Shown piece after piece: positions 16,150-24,275 of a stretch of 31,073 bases of DNA; within the stretch, counting starts at the first letter, position 1, and every line of letters starts with the position of its first letter. The notes beneath the pieces were generated by a model that made no database searches, was not told where the DNA came from, and saw only the letters and a program-made list of their open reading frames with translations. The DNA is taken from the NCBI GenBank assembly GCA_964511405.1, contig CAZEFK010000074.1:1-31073 (forward strand), given 5' to 3'. Both the position numbers and the translations under genes were made by a program. Origin of the DNA: CAZEFK01 sp964511405 (GTDB lineage: Bacteria; Pseudomonadota; Alphaproteobacteria; Elsterales; Elsteraceae).

Positions 16150-16506
16150 CTACCGCGCCCCGGCGAAATGCCGCTCCAGCAGCGCGACGTTGCGCAGATT
16201 GGCCTTCCACGCCATGTCGGCCACGTCGCCCAGCACCGGCACCGCACCCAGCACGACTTCGATCGCCACGTTCGCCAGCATGCGCAGCAGCACCGGCCGC
16301 GGCGCGCCCAGGCGGACCGCCTCGATCACGATATAGAGCGACACCAGCGCCAGCGCGGCGTCGCCGACCCAGGGCGCCAGCCCGATCACGCTGTTCAGGC
16401 CGAAGCGGAAGCGCGTGCCCGGAATCCGCAGCAGCGCGTCGACGATCCACGCGATCCGGCGCAGCCGGGCCAGCCGCACTGATATGTCCGTGCCCTCGGC
16501 GATCAC
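16150..16506 (-). CDS. DUF4112 family small membrane protein
   Basis: The product has 118 residues with a GTG start at 16506 that overlaps the TGA stop of the LysR gene in the string GTGA. An internal GTG at 16479 is an alternative. DUF4112 features are the opening LRRIAWIVDALLRIPGTRFRFGLNSVIGLAPWVGDA, visible in pieces around residues 15-50, then a hydrophobic segment (about 51-63) and a second one around AIEVVLGAVPVLGDVADMAW (81-100). The two GLAPWVGD / GAVPVLGDV repeats are characteristic. Function of the family is unknown; it is probably an inner-membrane protein. It is the last gene of a nudK-LysR-DUF4112 unit. Confidence 0.85.
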   Translation of the reverse strand: MIAEGTDISVRLARLRRIAWIVDALLRIPGTRFRFGLNSVIGLAPWVGDAALALVSLYIVIEAVRLGAPRPVLLRMLANVAIEVVLGAVPVLGDVADMAWKANLRNVALLERHFAGAR

Positions 16507-17405
16507 GGCACGCCAACGGCGGCACTCGGCCGCGGTTCGCCGTCGAGGGCGGCGCGCGCGGCCTGGAACAGCGCGGCCAGCGCATCGGCCACGGCCCGCA
16601 CCGCCGGCGCACCGGCGAGGTCGCGATGGACCAGCAGATAGACGTCCTCGGCGAGCTCCGCGGGCGGGGTGCCGACGCGGACCAGGTTGGGATCGCCGTC
16701 GCCCAGAAAGCAGGGCAGCAGGGTCGCCCCCAGCCCCGCAGCCACGGCCTGGCGGCGGCCGGCAACGTCCGACGCCCGAGCGACGATATCGGCGCCCTGC
16801 GCCCGGGCAAAGGCGTCGAGCCACTGCGACTGCGACGGCGCCCGCTTCGTGCGCGGCAGGCCGACGATCGTGCGGCCGGTCCAGCCCGGGCCGGCATAGA
16901 CCGCGAAGGCGACCCGGCCGAGCCGCCGCGCGACCAGCGCGCCCGCATCGGGCAGGTGGCGCATGCGCAGCGCGATCTCGGCCTCGCGCTGCGCCAAGTT
17001 GGTCTGGGCCCGGCTGCTCAGCACTGCGATCTCGGCGGCGGGCGCGGCCGCCGTCAGGTCGGACAGCCGAGCGGCGAGGAACAGCGCGACCGAGGTGGTG
17101 GCGCTGATCCGCACCGGCTGGCGCGCGACGGCGGCGCGGGCACCGGCCAAACGGCACAGCGCCGCCGCGCCCGCCCGCATCGTCGCGGCCGCATCTTTGA
17201 GCTGCGCGCCCGCCCCGGTCAGCCTGAGGCTGTTGGGCAGACGGTCGAAGAGCCGGGCGCCGAGCGCCGCTTCCAGCCGGCGCAGCCGCCGGCCGGCAGT
17301 GGCGGCGCTCAGCCCCAGCGCGCGAGCCGTAGCCGCCAGGCTGCCGACCTCGGCCGCCGCCAGGAAGATGCGGACGTCGTCCCAGTCAAGGTCGCGCTCG
17401 TCGAT
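16503..17405 (-). CDS. LysR-family transcriptional regulator with no standard start codon
   Basis: The frame encodes about 300 residues. The N-terminus DLDWDDVRIFLAAAEVGSLA and LGLSAATAGRRLRRLEAALG form the winged-helix domain, followed by LFDRLPNSLRLT, a linker helix and a substrate-binding domain (ARLSDLTAAAPAAEI, GLGATLLPCFLGD). The frame is open from an in-frame TGA at 17421-17423, but no ATG, GTG or TTG lies before the helix-turn-helix. The best fit to a GGGAG ribosome site is the ATC at 17405 or the ACG at 17408. An undetected 1-base error or a real non-canonical start are both possible. It overlaps the end of nudK by about 20 nt. Targets are unknown. Confidence 0.75.
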   Translation of the reverse strand: MDERDLDWDDVRIFLAAAEVGSLAATARALGLSAATAGRRLRRLEAALGARLFDRLPNSLRLTGAGAQLKDAAATMRAGAAALCRLAGARAAVARQPVRISATTSVALFLAARLSDLTAAAPAAEIAVLSSRAQTNLAQREAEIALRMRHLPDAGALVARRLGRVAFAVYAGPGWTGRTIVGLPRTKRAPSQSQWLDAFARAQGADIVARASDVAGRRQAVAAGLGATLLPCFLGDGDPNLVRVGTPPAELAEDVYLLVHRDLAGAPAVRAVADALAALFQAARAALDGEPRPSAAVGVP

Positions 17406-18042
17406 CGTCCGCTCCCGCCATCAAACCACTCAGGGCCAGATATTGGAGCAGCATGATGGTCTTGGCGTCCACGATCGCGCCGCGCGCGACCATCGCCAGC
17501 GCGGCGTCGAGCGGCAGCTCCAACACCGCGATGTCCTCGCCTTCCTCGCGCACGCCGCCGGCCGGGCCGCGGCGCGCCCGGGCGTCATATTCGGCGACGA
17601 AGAACACCAGGCGCTCGGTCACCGAGCCCGGGCTCATATAGGCCTCGAACACCCGCTGGGGCCGCTCGACATGGGCGCCGACTTCCTCCTCGGCCTCGCG
17701 CCGGATGCAGGCCTCGGGGTCGTCGCCGTCTAGCAGCCCGGCGCATGCTTCGATCAGCGGCTCGGGATGGCCGTTGACATAGGCGGGGTAGCGGAACTGG
17801 CGGGTCAGCAGCACCGTGCCCCGTCGCGGATCGTAGAGCAGGATCGCCGCGCCGTTGCCTCGATCGTAGGTCTCGCGGGTCAGGGTCTGCCAACTGCCGT
17901 CGCTGCGCCGGTAATCCAGGGTGGTCTTCTTCAGGACCGACCAGTCGTCGGCCAGCACCCGGACCTCGCGCACGCGCACGCGGTCCGCCATCGGCGCGGC
18001 AAGATCGTCCGACCGGTCGGCCGGGGCGCCAGAACGCATCAT
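17386..18042 (-). CDS. nudK: NudK-type Nudix hydrolase (GDP-mannose / ADP-sugar pyrophosphatase)
   Basis: The product has 218 residues. The resemblance to E. coli NudK is close: YDRGNGAAILLYDPRRGTVLLTRQFR, then EACAGLLDGDDPEACIRREAEEEVG with the Nudix box (G, REAxEEvG), and EAYMSPGSVTERLVFFVAEY, GEDIAVLELPLDAALAMV. The family cleaves GDP-mannose or related nucleoside-diphosphate sugars using Mg2+ bound by the Nudix glutamates. The ATG at 18042 has an AGGA site 8 nt upstream; a second ATG follows at once, and one at 17991 has no ribosome site. It is the first gene of the minus-strand unit and is divergent from the 18160 gene. Confidence 0.92.
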   Translation of the reverse strand: MMRSGAPADRSDDLAAPMADRVRVREVRVLADDWSVLKKTTLDYRRSDGSWQTLTRETYDRGNGAAILLYDPRRGTVLLTRQFRYPAYVNGHPEPLIEACAGLLDGDDPEACIRREAEEEVGAHVERPQRVFEAYMSPGSVTERLVFFVAEYDARARRGPAGGVREEGEDIAVLELPLDAALAMVARGAIVDAKTIMLLQYLALSGLMAGADDRRARP

Positions 18043-18078
18043 TTGCTGTATCCTGCATTGGATCCCGCGGCGACCTTA

Positions 18079-18107
18079 GCCGGGCTGCGCGCGCCGTGCA
18101 GCCCGGC
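18079..18107. repeat. Perfect 10-bp inverted repeat in a divergent promoter region
   Basis: GCCGGGCTGC (18079-18088) and its exact complement GCAGCCCGGC (18098-18107) are separated by 9 bp. They lie between the divergent nudK (18042) and 18160 gene starts. The layout suits a regulator operator shared by both genes or a hairpin in the nudK leader. Confidence 0.6.
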
Positions 18108-18159
18108 AGGACTGCGCGGCACCCTTGCGATCCTGACGGCCTGCCGACCAAGAATCCCC

Positions 18160-18924
18160 ATGCCCTCGCGTCCGCCTCTTCCGACCACCTGGTCCCAGCC
18201 CCTGCCGAAGGTGTTCGGGCGCACCGTGCCGGCGATCACCCGGCTCAATCAGCAGCTGCACCTGTCGGCCGGGCTGCTGTCGGTCACACTCGCGGCACTG
18301 TCGACGGTCGCCGGCGACCTTGTCGCCGTGCGCGGCCTGCTGACCCAGATCGGCGATGGCGGCCACAGCCCCGCCGGCATCGACGCGCTGGCCGAGGCGC
18401 TGGCCGCCCGGCTGGTCCATGCCCTGCGCTGCATCAACGGCGCCGGCTATCGAGGCCGCAGCCTGATCGCGGACGGCGCCGCCAGCGTCAGCGTGATCGG
18501 CGACGACCGCAGCGACCTGTTCACCCTGCCGCCGTCGGCACCGCTCGACGCCCTGTCGCCGCTGGGCGTGCTCGCCGGCCACATCCGCCGCGACCCGGGC
18601 GCAGCGGCTGCGGCGCTCCGTCCCGACGGGATCTACATGGACACCGCCATCGCGATCGCCGGCATGATCGACCGCTATGCCGCCCTCCGCGCCGAGGTCG
18701 CCGCCGCCACCGGCTTCAACGACGCGATCGCGGCCAGCCTGTCCGAACCGTTGCGGTCGGCCGTTCGCCCCGACCTCGACCCGGCCACCGTGATCGCCTG
18801 GGGCCGGGTCGTGCGCCCGCAACTGGCTGCCGCCCGCGCCGCGATCGCCAACCAGGCGCCGAAGGTGCTGCTTGGCGTGCTGGCCGAGCCCGGGCCGCCG
18901 CCGACCCCGAGCTCGGAGCGCTGA
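18160..18924 (+). CDS. Hypothetical protein
   Basis: The product has 254 residues from the ATG at 18160. I do not recognise a family. It is mostly helical and alanine/leucine-rich, with no clear signal peptide, membrane segment or cysteine cluster. Conserved-looking spots are FGRTVPAITRLNQQLHLS (about 14-31) and PDGIYMDTAIAIAGMIDRYAALRAEV. Codon use is typical of the GC-rich chromosome and the frame is clean over its whole length, which supports a real gene. It is followed after 90 nt by the TSUP permease gene in the same direction and could be co-transcribed with it. Confidence 0.65.
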   Translation: MPSRPPLPTTWSQPLPKVFGRTVPAITRLNQQLHLSAGLLSVTLAALSTVAGDLVAVRGLLTQIGDGGHSPAGIDALAEALAARLVHALRCINGAGYRGRSLIADGAASVSVIGDDRSDLFTLPPSAPLDALSPLGVLAGHIRRDPGAAAAALRPDGIYMDTAIAIAGMIDRYAALRAEVAAATGFNDAIAASLSEPLRSAVRPDLDPATVIAWGRVVRPQLAAARAAIANQAPKVLLGVLAEPGPPPTPSSER

Positions 18925-19014
18925 CCCGCCTGCCCGCGGCCTTCGGCCCCCGCGAAGGCAAGCCTCTCGATTGACCGATTGTGCCGGGCCGGACCGGGCC
19001 GCAGGCTCCGGCCC

Positions 19015-19764
19015 ATGCTGCACTTGGCCCTGCTCGCCGTGGCCGGCTTCCTGGCCGGAACCATGAACGCCGTCGCCGGCGGCGGCTCGTTCCTGACCTT
19101 TCCGGCCCTGGTTGCGGCCGGCCTGCCGTCCGTCGTGGCCAACGCCTCGAGCACGGCGGCGCTATGCCCGGGCAGCCTGGTCAGCGCCTGGGTCTACCGG
19201 CGCGACCTGGTTCACGTCGGGCCCGTGCCGCTGCCGGCCCTGCTGGCGGTGAGCCTGGCCGGCGGGCTCGCCGGCGCAGTGCTGCTGCTGGCGACCCCGC
19301 CGACCACCTTCGACCGCGTGATCCCCTGGCTCCTGCTGCTGGCGACGCTCGCTCTCGCCTTCGGCCCAAGGGTCGGTGCCGCGTTGCGCCGGCGGGTCCG
19401 CATCGGCACCGCGCCGCTGCTGCTGGCGCAGCTCGCGATTGCGGTCTATGGCGGCTATTTCGGCGGCGCGGTCGGGATCATGATGATGGCCGCCTGGAGC
19501 CTGCTGAGCATGGCCGACCTCAAGGCCATGAACCCGGCCAAGACGATGCTGGTCGGCGCCATGAACGCTGTTGCGGTCGTCTGCTTCGCCGCGGCCGGCC
19601 AGATCCGCTGGACCGAGACCCTGGTGATGCTGGCGGCCGGCATCGCCGGCGGCTATGGCGGCGCCCGCGTGGCGCGGCGGTTGAGCCCACGGCTCATCCG
19701 CTTCACGGTCACGGCGATCACCACCGCGATGACCGCGCTGTTCTTCCTGCGCGCGGCCGGCTGA
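19015..19764 (+). CDS. TauE/SafE (TSUP) family permease
   Basis: The product has 249 residues with about eight hydrophobic segments. The two TSUP repeats are recognisable: AGTMNAVAGGGSFLTFPALV (about 15-34), and YGGYFGGAVGIMMMAAWSLL (about 144-163) followed by AMNPAKTMLVGAMNAVAVVCF. TSUP proteins export or import sulfite, sulfoacetate, taurine-derived or other organic anions through the inner membrane; the substrate cannot be read from sequence. The ATG at 19015 starts directly at the first membrane segment, the family norm, and an upstream GTG would add an implausible tail. It ends 14 nt before the oppositely oriented tRNA-Leu. Confidence 0.9.
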   Translation: MLHLALLAVAGFLAGTMNAVAGGGSFLTFPALVAAGLPSVVANASSTAALCPGSLVSAWVYRRDLVHVGPVPLPALLAVSLAGGLAGAVLLLATPPTTFDRVIPWLLLLATLALAFGPRVGAALRRRVRIGTAPLLLAQLAIAVYGGYFGGAVGIMMMAAWSLLSMADLKAMNPAKTMLVGAMNAVAVVCFAAAGQIRWTETLVMLAAGIAGGYGGARVARRLSPRLIRFTVTAITTAMTALFFLRAAG

Positions 19765-19778
19765 CGGCCGATTCCCCA

Positions 19779-19863
<85 letters not shown>

Positions 19864-20069
19864 GTGGAGTCTCCAGCAGTTAGTCGTGGCCCCCGGCCGC
19901 CGTCAAGCCACGCGGCCAAATCCGGCTTGCCTCTCAATTTGTGAACGAATTCGCGCTAGGATCGGGGCATCCGGCGGTCGCGCGGCGGCCGGACCCGGTG
20001 GTTTGACTCTTCGCGGTCGGTGCCCGAAAACCAGGGTGCCGCGACCGGCGTACCAGGGAGCCCGTCCAG

Positions 20070-20366
20070 ATGCCCGTCCCCCCGGCTAATGCCTTCCGCC
20101 TCAATAAGGAGGAGTACGAGGTGTTGGCGGTCATGGAAAAGAAGATCGACGAGTTCATCGTCCAGAACTACTTCCCTGGCATGACCGTGGCGATCACCCT
20201 GCCCTCGAAGACCGTGACCGACCGGCTGCTGTTCGCGGTGATCGAGCGCTACAAGGAAGTCGGCTGGACGATCGAGCAGAAGAGCCGTAACGCCGATTCC
20301 ATCGTCCTCGATTTCATTCCGAGGATAAACACCGCCGATATCCCGCTCGACTTCAAGATCGGCTGA
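20070..20366 (+). CDS. Small hypothetical protein
   Basis: The product has 98 residues from an ATG with a GGAG ribosome site about 9 nt upstream. It is acidic-to-neutral and soluble, with a helix-strand pattern: KKIDEFIVQNYFPGMTVAITLP, then RLLFAVIERYKEVGWTIEQK and a strand DSIVLDFIP. No family is recognised. Its composition is less GC-extreme than its neighbours and its Lys/Ile content is higher than that of adjacent genes. Its 3' end overlaps the 3' end of the convergent nnr gene by 14 nt. No signal peptide or metal motif is seen. Confidence 0.7.
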   Translation: MPVPPANAFRLNKEEYEVLAVMEKKIDEFIVQNYFPGMTVAITLPSKTVTDRLLFAVIERYKEVGWTIEQKSRNADSIVLDFIPRINTADIPLDFKIG

Positions 20367-21792
20367 GGTCGGCGGGATCGAGGGCCTCGGGCAGGTCCTC
20401 GGCGATGGCGCCGGCACCGGCCCGGTGCCCGGCACGGCCGTGGGCCCAGGCCGCCGCCGCCGCCGCCTCGAAGGGCGGCATGCCGCGGGCCAGCAGCGCC
20501 CCGATGATCCCGGCCAGGACGTCGCCGCTCCCCGCCGTCGCCAGGGCCGGCGGCGCGTTGGTGTTGATCGCGGTCCGGCCGTCCGGCGCCGCGATGACCG
20601 TGTCGGGCCCCTTGTACAGCACCACCGCCCCCGCCGCGGCCGCGGTCGCCCGCGCCGCGGCGGCCTTGCCACCATCCGCCGCCACAGTGGGGAAGGTTCG
20701 GCGGAACTCGCCCTCGTGCGGCGTCAGCACCAGCGGACCGGCGCCGGTGGGCGCCGGAACCAGCGCCGGACCCAGCGCGTCGGCGTCCACCACCGTCGGC
20801 TTGCCCAGTGGCAGCAGCGCCGCCGCGATGGCGGCAGCGTCGGCGCCGGTGCCCGGCCCGACCACCAGCGCCGCCACCCGCCGGTCGGCCGCCAGCGCGC
20901 GATAGGCGTCGACATCGGCGGCCGGCCGCACGATCAGGCCCGGCCCGTCGCCGGCACAGACCGCAACCCACTCGGGCGGCACCGCCAGGCTGACCAGGCC
21001 GGCGCCCGCCCGCCGCGCGCCGCGCGCGGCCAGCCGCGCTGCGCCGGTCATCGGCCCGCCCGCCACCAGCACCGCGCCCCGGCTGTATTTGTGCTGCCCC
21101 GGCGCAGCCGCCGGCAAGGCCGCCCGCCACAGCGCCGGCCCGTTGCGCCGGGCGAGCGGCCCAAGCGCCGGCAGCACCGCCGGATCGATGCCGATGTCGG
21201 CGACCACCAGGCGGCCGCACAACGCCCGGCCCGGCATCAGACAATGGCCCGGCTTGGCCCGGAAGAAGGTGACCGTGAGGTCCGCCGCCACCGTCGCCGG
21301 GTCGGCGCGCCCGGTGTCGCCCTGCACGCCGCTCGGCACGTCGACCGCCACCACCGGCCGCCGCGGTCCATCCCCCAGCGCCGCCAGGACGGCGGCGAAC
21401 GGGCCTTGGATCGGCCGGTCGAGGCCGGCGCCGAACAGGGCGTCGACCACCAGCCCGGCCCCGTCCAGCGCCGCCGGTGCCAACGGCAGTGTCGGCCCCG
21501 TCCACAGGGCGGCGTGGTGGGCGGCATCGCCGCGGCGCGGGGGCGCCAGGGCCGCAACGGTCACCGGCCAGCCCCGGGCCTGCAGCAGGCGCGCCGCGAC
21601 ATAGCCGTCGCCGCCATTGTTGCCCGGGCCGCACAGCACCGTGACCGGGCAGGCGGCCCAGCGGAAGCCGATGGCGTCGGCCACCGCGGCGCCGGCCGCC
21701 GCCATCAGCGCCGGGCCCGGCGTGCCGGCCGCGATGGTGCGCCGGTCGGCCTCGCCCATCTGGGCCACGGTCAGCAGCGCGTCGAGGGCCAT
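20353..21792 (-). CDS. nnr: Bifunctional NAD(P)H-hydrate epimerase/dehydratase
   Basis: The product has 479 residues. The N-terminal YjeF/NnrE part has CGPGNNGGDGYVAARLL (about 54-70), DALFGAGLDRPIQGP and VAVDVPSGVQGDTG. The C-terminal NnrD ribokinase-like part has PHEGEFRR, VLYKGPDTVI and the catalytic GSGDVLAGIIGALLARG. The enzyme repairs hydrated NADH/NADPH formed by heat or by GAPDH: the first domain interconverts the R and S epimers, and the second dehydrates S-NADHX using ADP. The ATG at 21792 has GGGAG at suitable spacing. It is divergent from the aldehyde dehydrogenase gene (90 bp). In many relatives nnr directly precedes glnB; here glnB lies 7.8 kb away on the other strand. Confidence 0.95.
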   Translation of the reverse strand: MALDALLTVAQMGEADRRTIAAGTPGPALMAAAGAAVADAIGFRWAACPVTVLCGPGNNGGDGYVAARLLQARGWPVTVAALAPPRRGDAAHHAALWTGPTLPLAPAALDGAGLVVDALFGAGLDRPIQGPFAAVLAALGDGPRRPVVAVDVPSGVQGDTGRADPATVAADLTVTFFRAKPGHCLMPGRALCGRLVVADIGIDPAVLPALGPLARRNGPALWRAALPAAAPGQHKYSRGAVLVAGGPMTGAARLAARGARRAGAGLVSLAVPPEWVAVCAGDGPGLIVRPAADVDAYRALAADRRVAALVVGPGTGADAAAIAAALLPLGKPTVVDADALGPALVPAPTGAGPLVLTPHEGEFRRTFPTVAADGGKAAAARATAAAAGAVVLYKGPDTVIAAPDGRTAINTNAPPALATAGSGDVLAGIIGALLARGMPPFEAAAAAAWAHGRAGHRAGAGAIAEDLPEALDPADLSRS

Positions 21793-21881
21793 TCCCGCTC
21801 CCGCCGGCCGGCATTGCGCCCGCCGGTCCCCGTCCCGTACTGTCCGCCGCGCCCGATACCGGCGCGACCTCTGGATCAGCT

Positions 21882-23321
21882 ATGGCGCCTGCAGCACTCC
21901 TGATCAACAACGCCTGGACTCCCGCCGCCGGCGGCGCCGAGATCCCGGTCCTCGATCCCAGCGACGGCCAGCCCTTCGCGCAGCTCGCGCGCGGCGACGC
22001 GGCCGATGTCGACCGGGCCGTCGCGGCGGCCCGCGCCGCTTTGGACGGACCCTGGGGCCGCCTGACCGCGGCCGAGCGCGGTCGCCTCCTGCTGCGCCTG
22101 TCGCGGCTGGTCCAGGACCACCACGACGACTTGGCCGCCCTGGAATCCCGGGACACCGGCAAGCCGCTGCGCCAGGGCCGCGCCGACATGGCGGCGGCCG
22201 CCCGCTATTTCGAGTTCTATGGCGGCGCCGCGGACAAGGTGCATGGCGAAACCATCCCGACCGCGTCAGGCTTTGCCGCGCTGACCTGGCGCGAGCCCCA
22301 CGGCGTGACCGCGCATATCATCCCGTGGAACTATCCGGCCCAGATGTTCGGCCGCACCATCGGCGCCGCGCTGGCCATGGGCAATGCCTGCGTGCTGAAG
22401 CCGGCCGAGGACGCCTGCCTGTCGACGCTGCGCCTGGCCGCGCTGGCCATCGAAGCGGGGCTGCCGCCCGGCGCGCTCAACGTGGTGACCGGCTATGGCG
22501 AAGACGCCGGGGCGGCGCTGGCCGCCCATCCGGGCATCGACCACCTGTCCTTCACCGGCTCGCCCGAGGTGGGATCGCTGATTCAGGCCGCCACCGGCCG
22601 CAACAATGTCGGCTGCACCATGGAGTTGGGCGGCAAGTCGGCGCAGATCCTGTTCGCCGACGCCGATCTCGATGCGGCCCTGCCGATCGTGGTCCAGGCG
22701 ATCATCCAGATGGGCGGCCAGACCTGCTCGGCCGGCAGCCGGCTGCTGGTCGAGCGCGCGATCTACGGCCGCGTCGTCGAGGACCTGGCCGACCGCTTCC
22801 GCCGGCTGACCGTCGGCCCGGCCGCGGCCGACCGCGATCTCGGGCCGCTGATCAACGCCCGCCAGCGCGACCGGGTGCTGGGCTATGTCGGCGCGGCCCG
22901 CGCCGCCGGCGTGCCGCTGCTGGCCGAGGCGGCGCTGCCCGCCGACCTGCCGGCCGGCGGCTTCTATGCGGCGCCGGCGCTGTTCGGCCCGGTGCCGCGC
23001 GATCACCGCCTGGCCGCCGAGGAGGTGTTCGGCCCGGTGCTGTCGGTGCTGCCGTTCGACGACGAGGCCGACGCCGTGCGCCTGGCCAACGCCACGCCCT
23101 ATGGCTTGGTGGCCGGGGTCTGGACGCGCGACGGCGGCCGCCAGCTCCGCGTCGCTCGCGGCCTGCGGTGCGGCCAGGTGTTCGTCAACAGCTACGGTGC
23201 CGGCGGCGGGATCGAGCTGCCGTTCGGCGGCGTCAAGCGCAGCGGCTACGGCCGCGAGAAGGGCTTCGAGGCGCTCCACACCCTGAGCGCGCTCAAGACG
23301 GTGGTGATCCGGTACGATTGA
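21882..23321 (+). CDS. NAD(P)-dependent aldehyde dehydrogenase
   Basis: The product has 479 residues, normal for the family. It shows the cofactor segment IIPWNYPAQM, KPAEDACLSTLRLA, the loop FTGSPEVGSLI, the catalytic Glu248 in MELGGKS, and the nucleophile Cys282 in GGQTCSAGSR. EEVFGPVLSVLPF and the C-terminal LPFGGVKRSGYGREKG are also present. It oxidises an aldehyde to the acid; the motifs suit betaine-aldehyde, gamma-aminobutyraldehyde or vanillin-type substrates, but the substrate cannot be fixed. The SDR gene follows after 59 nt in the same direction, so the pair may act in one catabolic route. The ATG at 21882 begins directly at the conserved LLINNAW strand. Confidence 0.93.
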   Translation: MAPAALLINNAWTPAAGGAEIPVLDPSDGQPFAQLARGDAADVDRAVAAARAALDGPWGRLTAAERGRLLLRLSRLVQDHHDDLAALESRDTGKPLRQGRADMAAAARYFEFYGGAADKVHGETIPTASGFAALTWREPHGVTAHIIPWNYPAQMFGRTIGAALAMGNACVLKPAEDACLSTLRLAALAIEAGLPPGALNVVTGYGEDAGAALAAHPGIDHLSFTGSPEVGSLIQAATGRNNVGCTMELGGKSAQILFADADLDAALPIVVQAIIQMGGQTCSAGSRLLVERAIYGRVVEDLADRFRRLTVGPAAADRDLGPLINARQRDRVLGYVGAARAAGVPLLAEAALPADLPAGGFYAAPALFGPVPRDHRLAAEEVFGPVLSVLPFDDEADAVRLANATPYGLVAGVWTRDGGRQLRVARGLRCGQVFVNSYGAGGGIELPFGGVKRSGYGREKGFEALHTLSALKTVVIRYD

Positions 23322-23345
23322 CCGGCGCCGCTTCATTGATGGAAG

Positions 23346-23366
23346 GACATGCGCAGAGCGCATGTC
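23346..23366 (+). promoter_or_regulatory. Perfect 9-bp inverted repeat just before the SDR ribosome site
   Basis: GACATGCGC (23346-23354) and GCGCATGTC (23358-23366) are exact complements separated by AGA. The repeat sits 4 nt before the GGAG ribosome site of the SDR gene. In RNA it would form a strong 9-bp, 3-nt-loop hairpin; in DNA it is a good dimer operator. Confidence 0.6.
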
Positions 23367-23380
23367 GTGAGGAGACGGAC

Positions 23381-24136
23381 ATGCGGTTGGCAGGCAAGGT
23401 GGCGGTGGTCACGGGCGCGGGCTCCGGCTTCGGCGAGGGCATCGCCAAGCGCTTCGCGGCCGAGGGCGCCGCGGTCGTGGTGAACGATATCAACGCCCAG
23501 CACGGCCGCCGGGTGGCCGAGGAGATCGGCAACAGCGGCGGCCGGGCGGCGTTCCTGCATGCCGACGTCGCCGCCGCCGGCGACGTCCAGACCCTGGTCC
23601 GCGACACTCTGGGCACCTACGGCCGGCTCGACGTCATGGTCAACAACGCCGGCATCACCCACCGCAACCGCCCGATGCTGGAGGTCGAGGAAGCCGAGTT
23701 CGACCGCATCTTCGCCGTGAACGTCAAGGCGATCTACTTGGCGGCCCAGGCCGTGGTGCCGGTCATGCGGGCCCAGGGCGGCGGCGTCATCCTCAACACG
23801 GCCTCGACCGCCGGGCTGCGGCCGCGCCCCGGCCTGACCTGGTACAACGGCTCCAAGGGGGCCGCGATCGTCCTGACCAAATCGATGGCCGTGGAGCTGG
23901 CGCCCGACCGGATCCGGGTCAACGCCCTGTGCCCGGTGATCGGCGAAACCGGCCTGACGGCCGAGTTCATGGGCGGCGATTCGGAAGAGCTGCGGCAGAA
24001 ATTCACCGCCTCGATCCCGCTCGGACGCATGAGCCGCCCCAGCGACCTCGCCAGCGCCGCCCTGTTCCTGGCGTCCGACGAGGCGGAGTTCCTGACCGGC
24101 GTGTGCCTGGAGGTCGACGGCGGCCGGTGCGTCTAA
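23381..24136 (+). CDS. Short-chain dehydrogenase/reductase (SDR)
   Basis: The product has 251 residues, a classical SDR. The cofactor motif is TGAGSGFG (11-18), the structural motif NNAG is at 88-91, and the catalytic set is Ser142, Tyr155 and Lys159 (YNGSK). NAD preference is likely because an acidic residue (Asp36) ends the second strand. The C-terminus FLTGVCLEVDGGRCV is typical of glucose-dehydrogenase or 3-oxoacyl reductase-like members. Substrate is unknown; pairing with the aldehyde dehydrogenase suggests successive alcohol-to-aldehyde-to-acid or related oxidation steps. The start has GGAG 6 nt upstream. A 6-bp GC-rich hairpin lies 30 nt after the stop. Confidence 0.92.
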   Translation: MRLAGKVAVVTGAGSGFGEGIAKRFAAEGAAVVVNDINAQHGRRVAEEIGNSGGRAAFLHADVAAAGDVQTLVRDTLGTYGRLDVMVNNAGITHRNRPMLEVEEAEFDRIFAVNVKAIYLAAQAVVPVMRAQGGGVILNTASTAGLRPRPGLTWYNGSKGAAIVLTKSMAVELAPDRIRVNALCPVIGETGLTAEFMGGDSEELRQKFTASIPLGRMSRPSDLASAALFLASDEAEFLTGVCLEVDGGRCV

Positions 24137-24165
24137 CCGCTCGCGCAGTTCGTCTGATTTGCGCT

Positions 24166-24182
24166 GGACGCGCCGGGCGTCC
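24166..24182 (+). terminator. Possible hairpin terminator after the SDR gene
   Basis: GGACGC-GCCGG-GCGTCC forms a 6-bp stem with a 5-nt loop 30 nt past the SDR stop. There is no T-run, so this is a weak candidate. Confidence 0.3.
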
Positions 24183-24275
24183 TGCCCGACAACTGACAAT
24201 ACCTGCCGTTCGGTCGGGAGGTGAGCACGGGCCGATCATGCTGCCACCGGGCCCGAGGGAGCCAGAGCTGCGCCG

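Noticed and set aside
20425..21903. Long open frame on the plus strand opposite nnr
   Set aside because: It is an antisense by-product of very high GC. Its protein is Arg/Pro/His-rich with no family features, while nnr has all catalytic motifs.
22266..23363. Long open frame opposite the aldehyde dehydrogenase gene
   Set aside because: Same GC-driven effect; the product is Arg/Gln/His/Gly-rich without recognisable domains.
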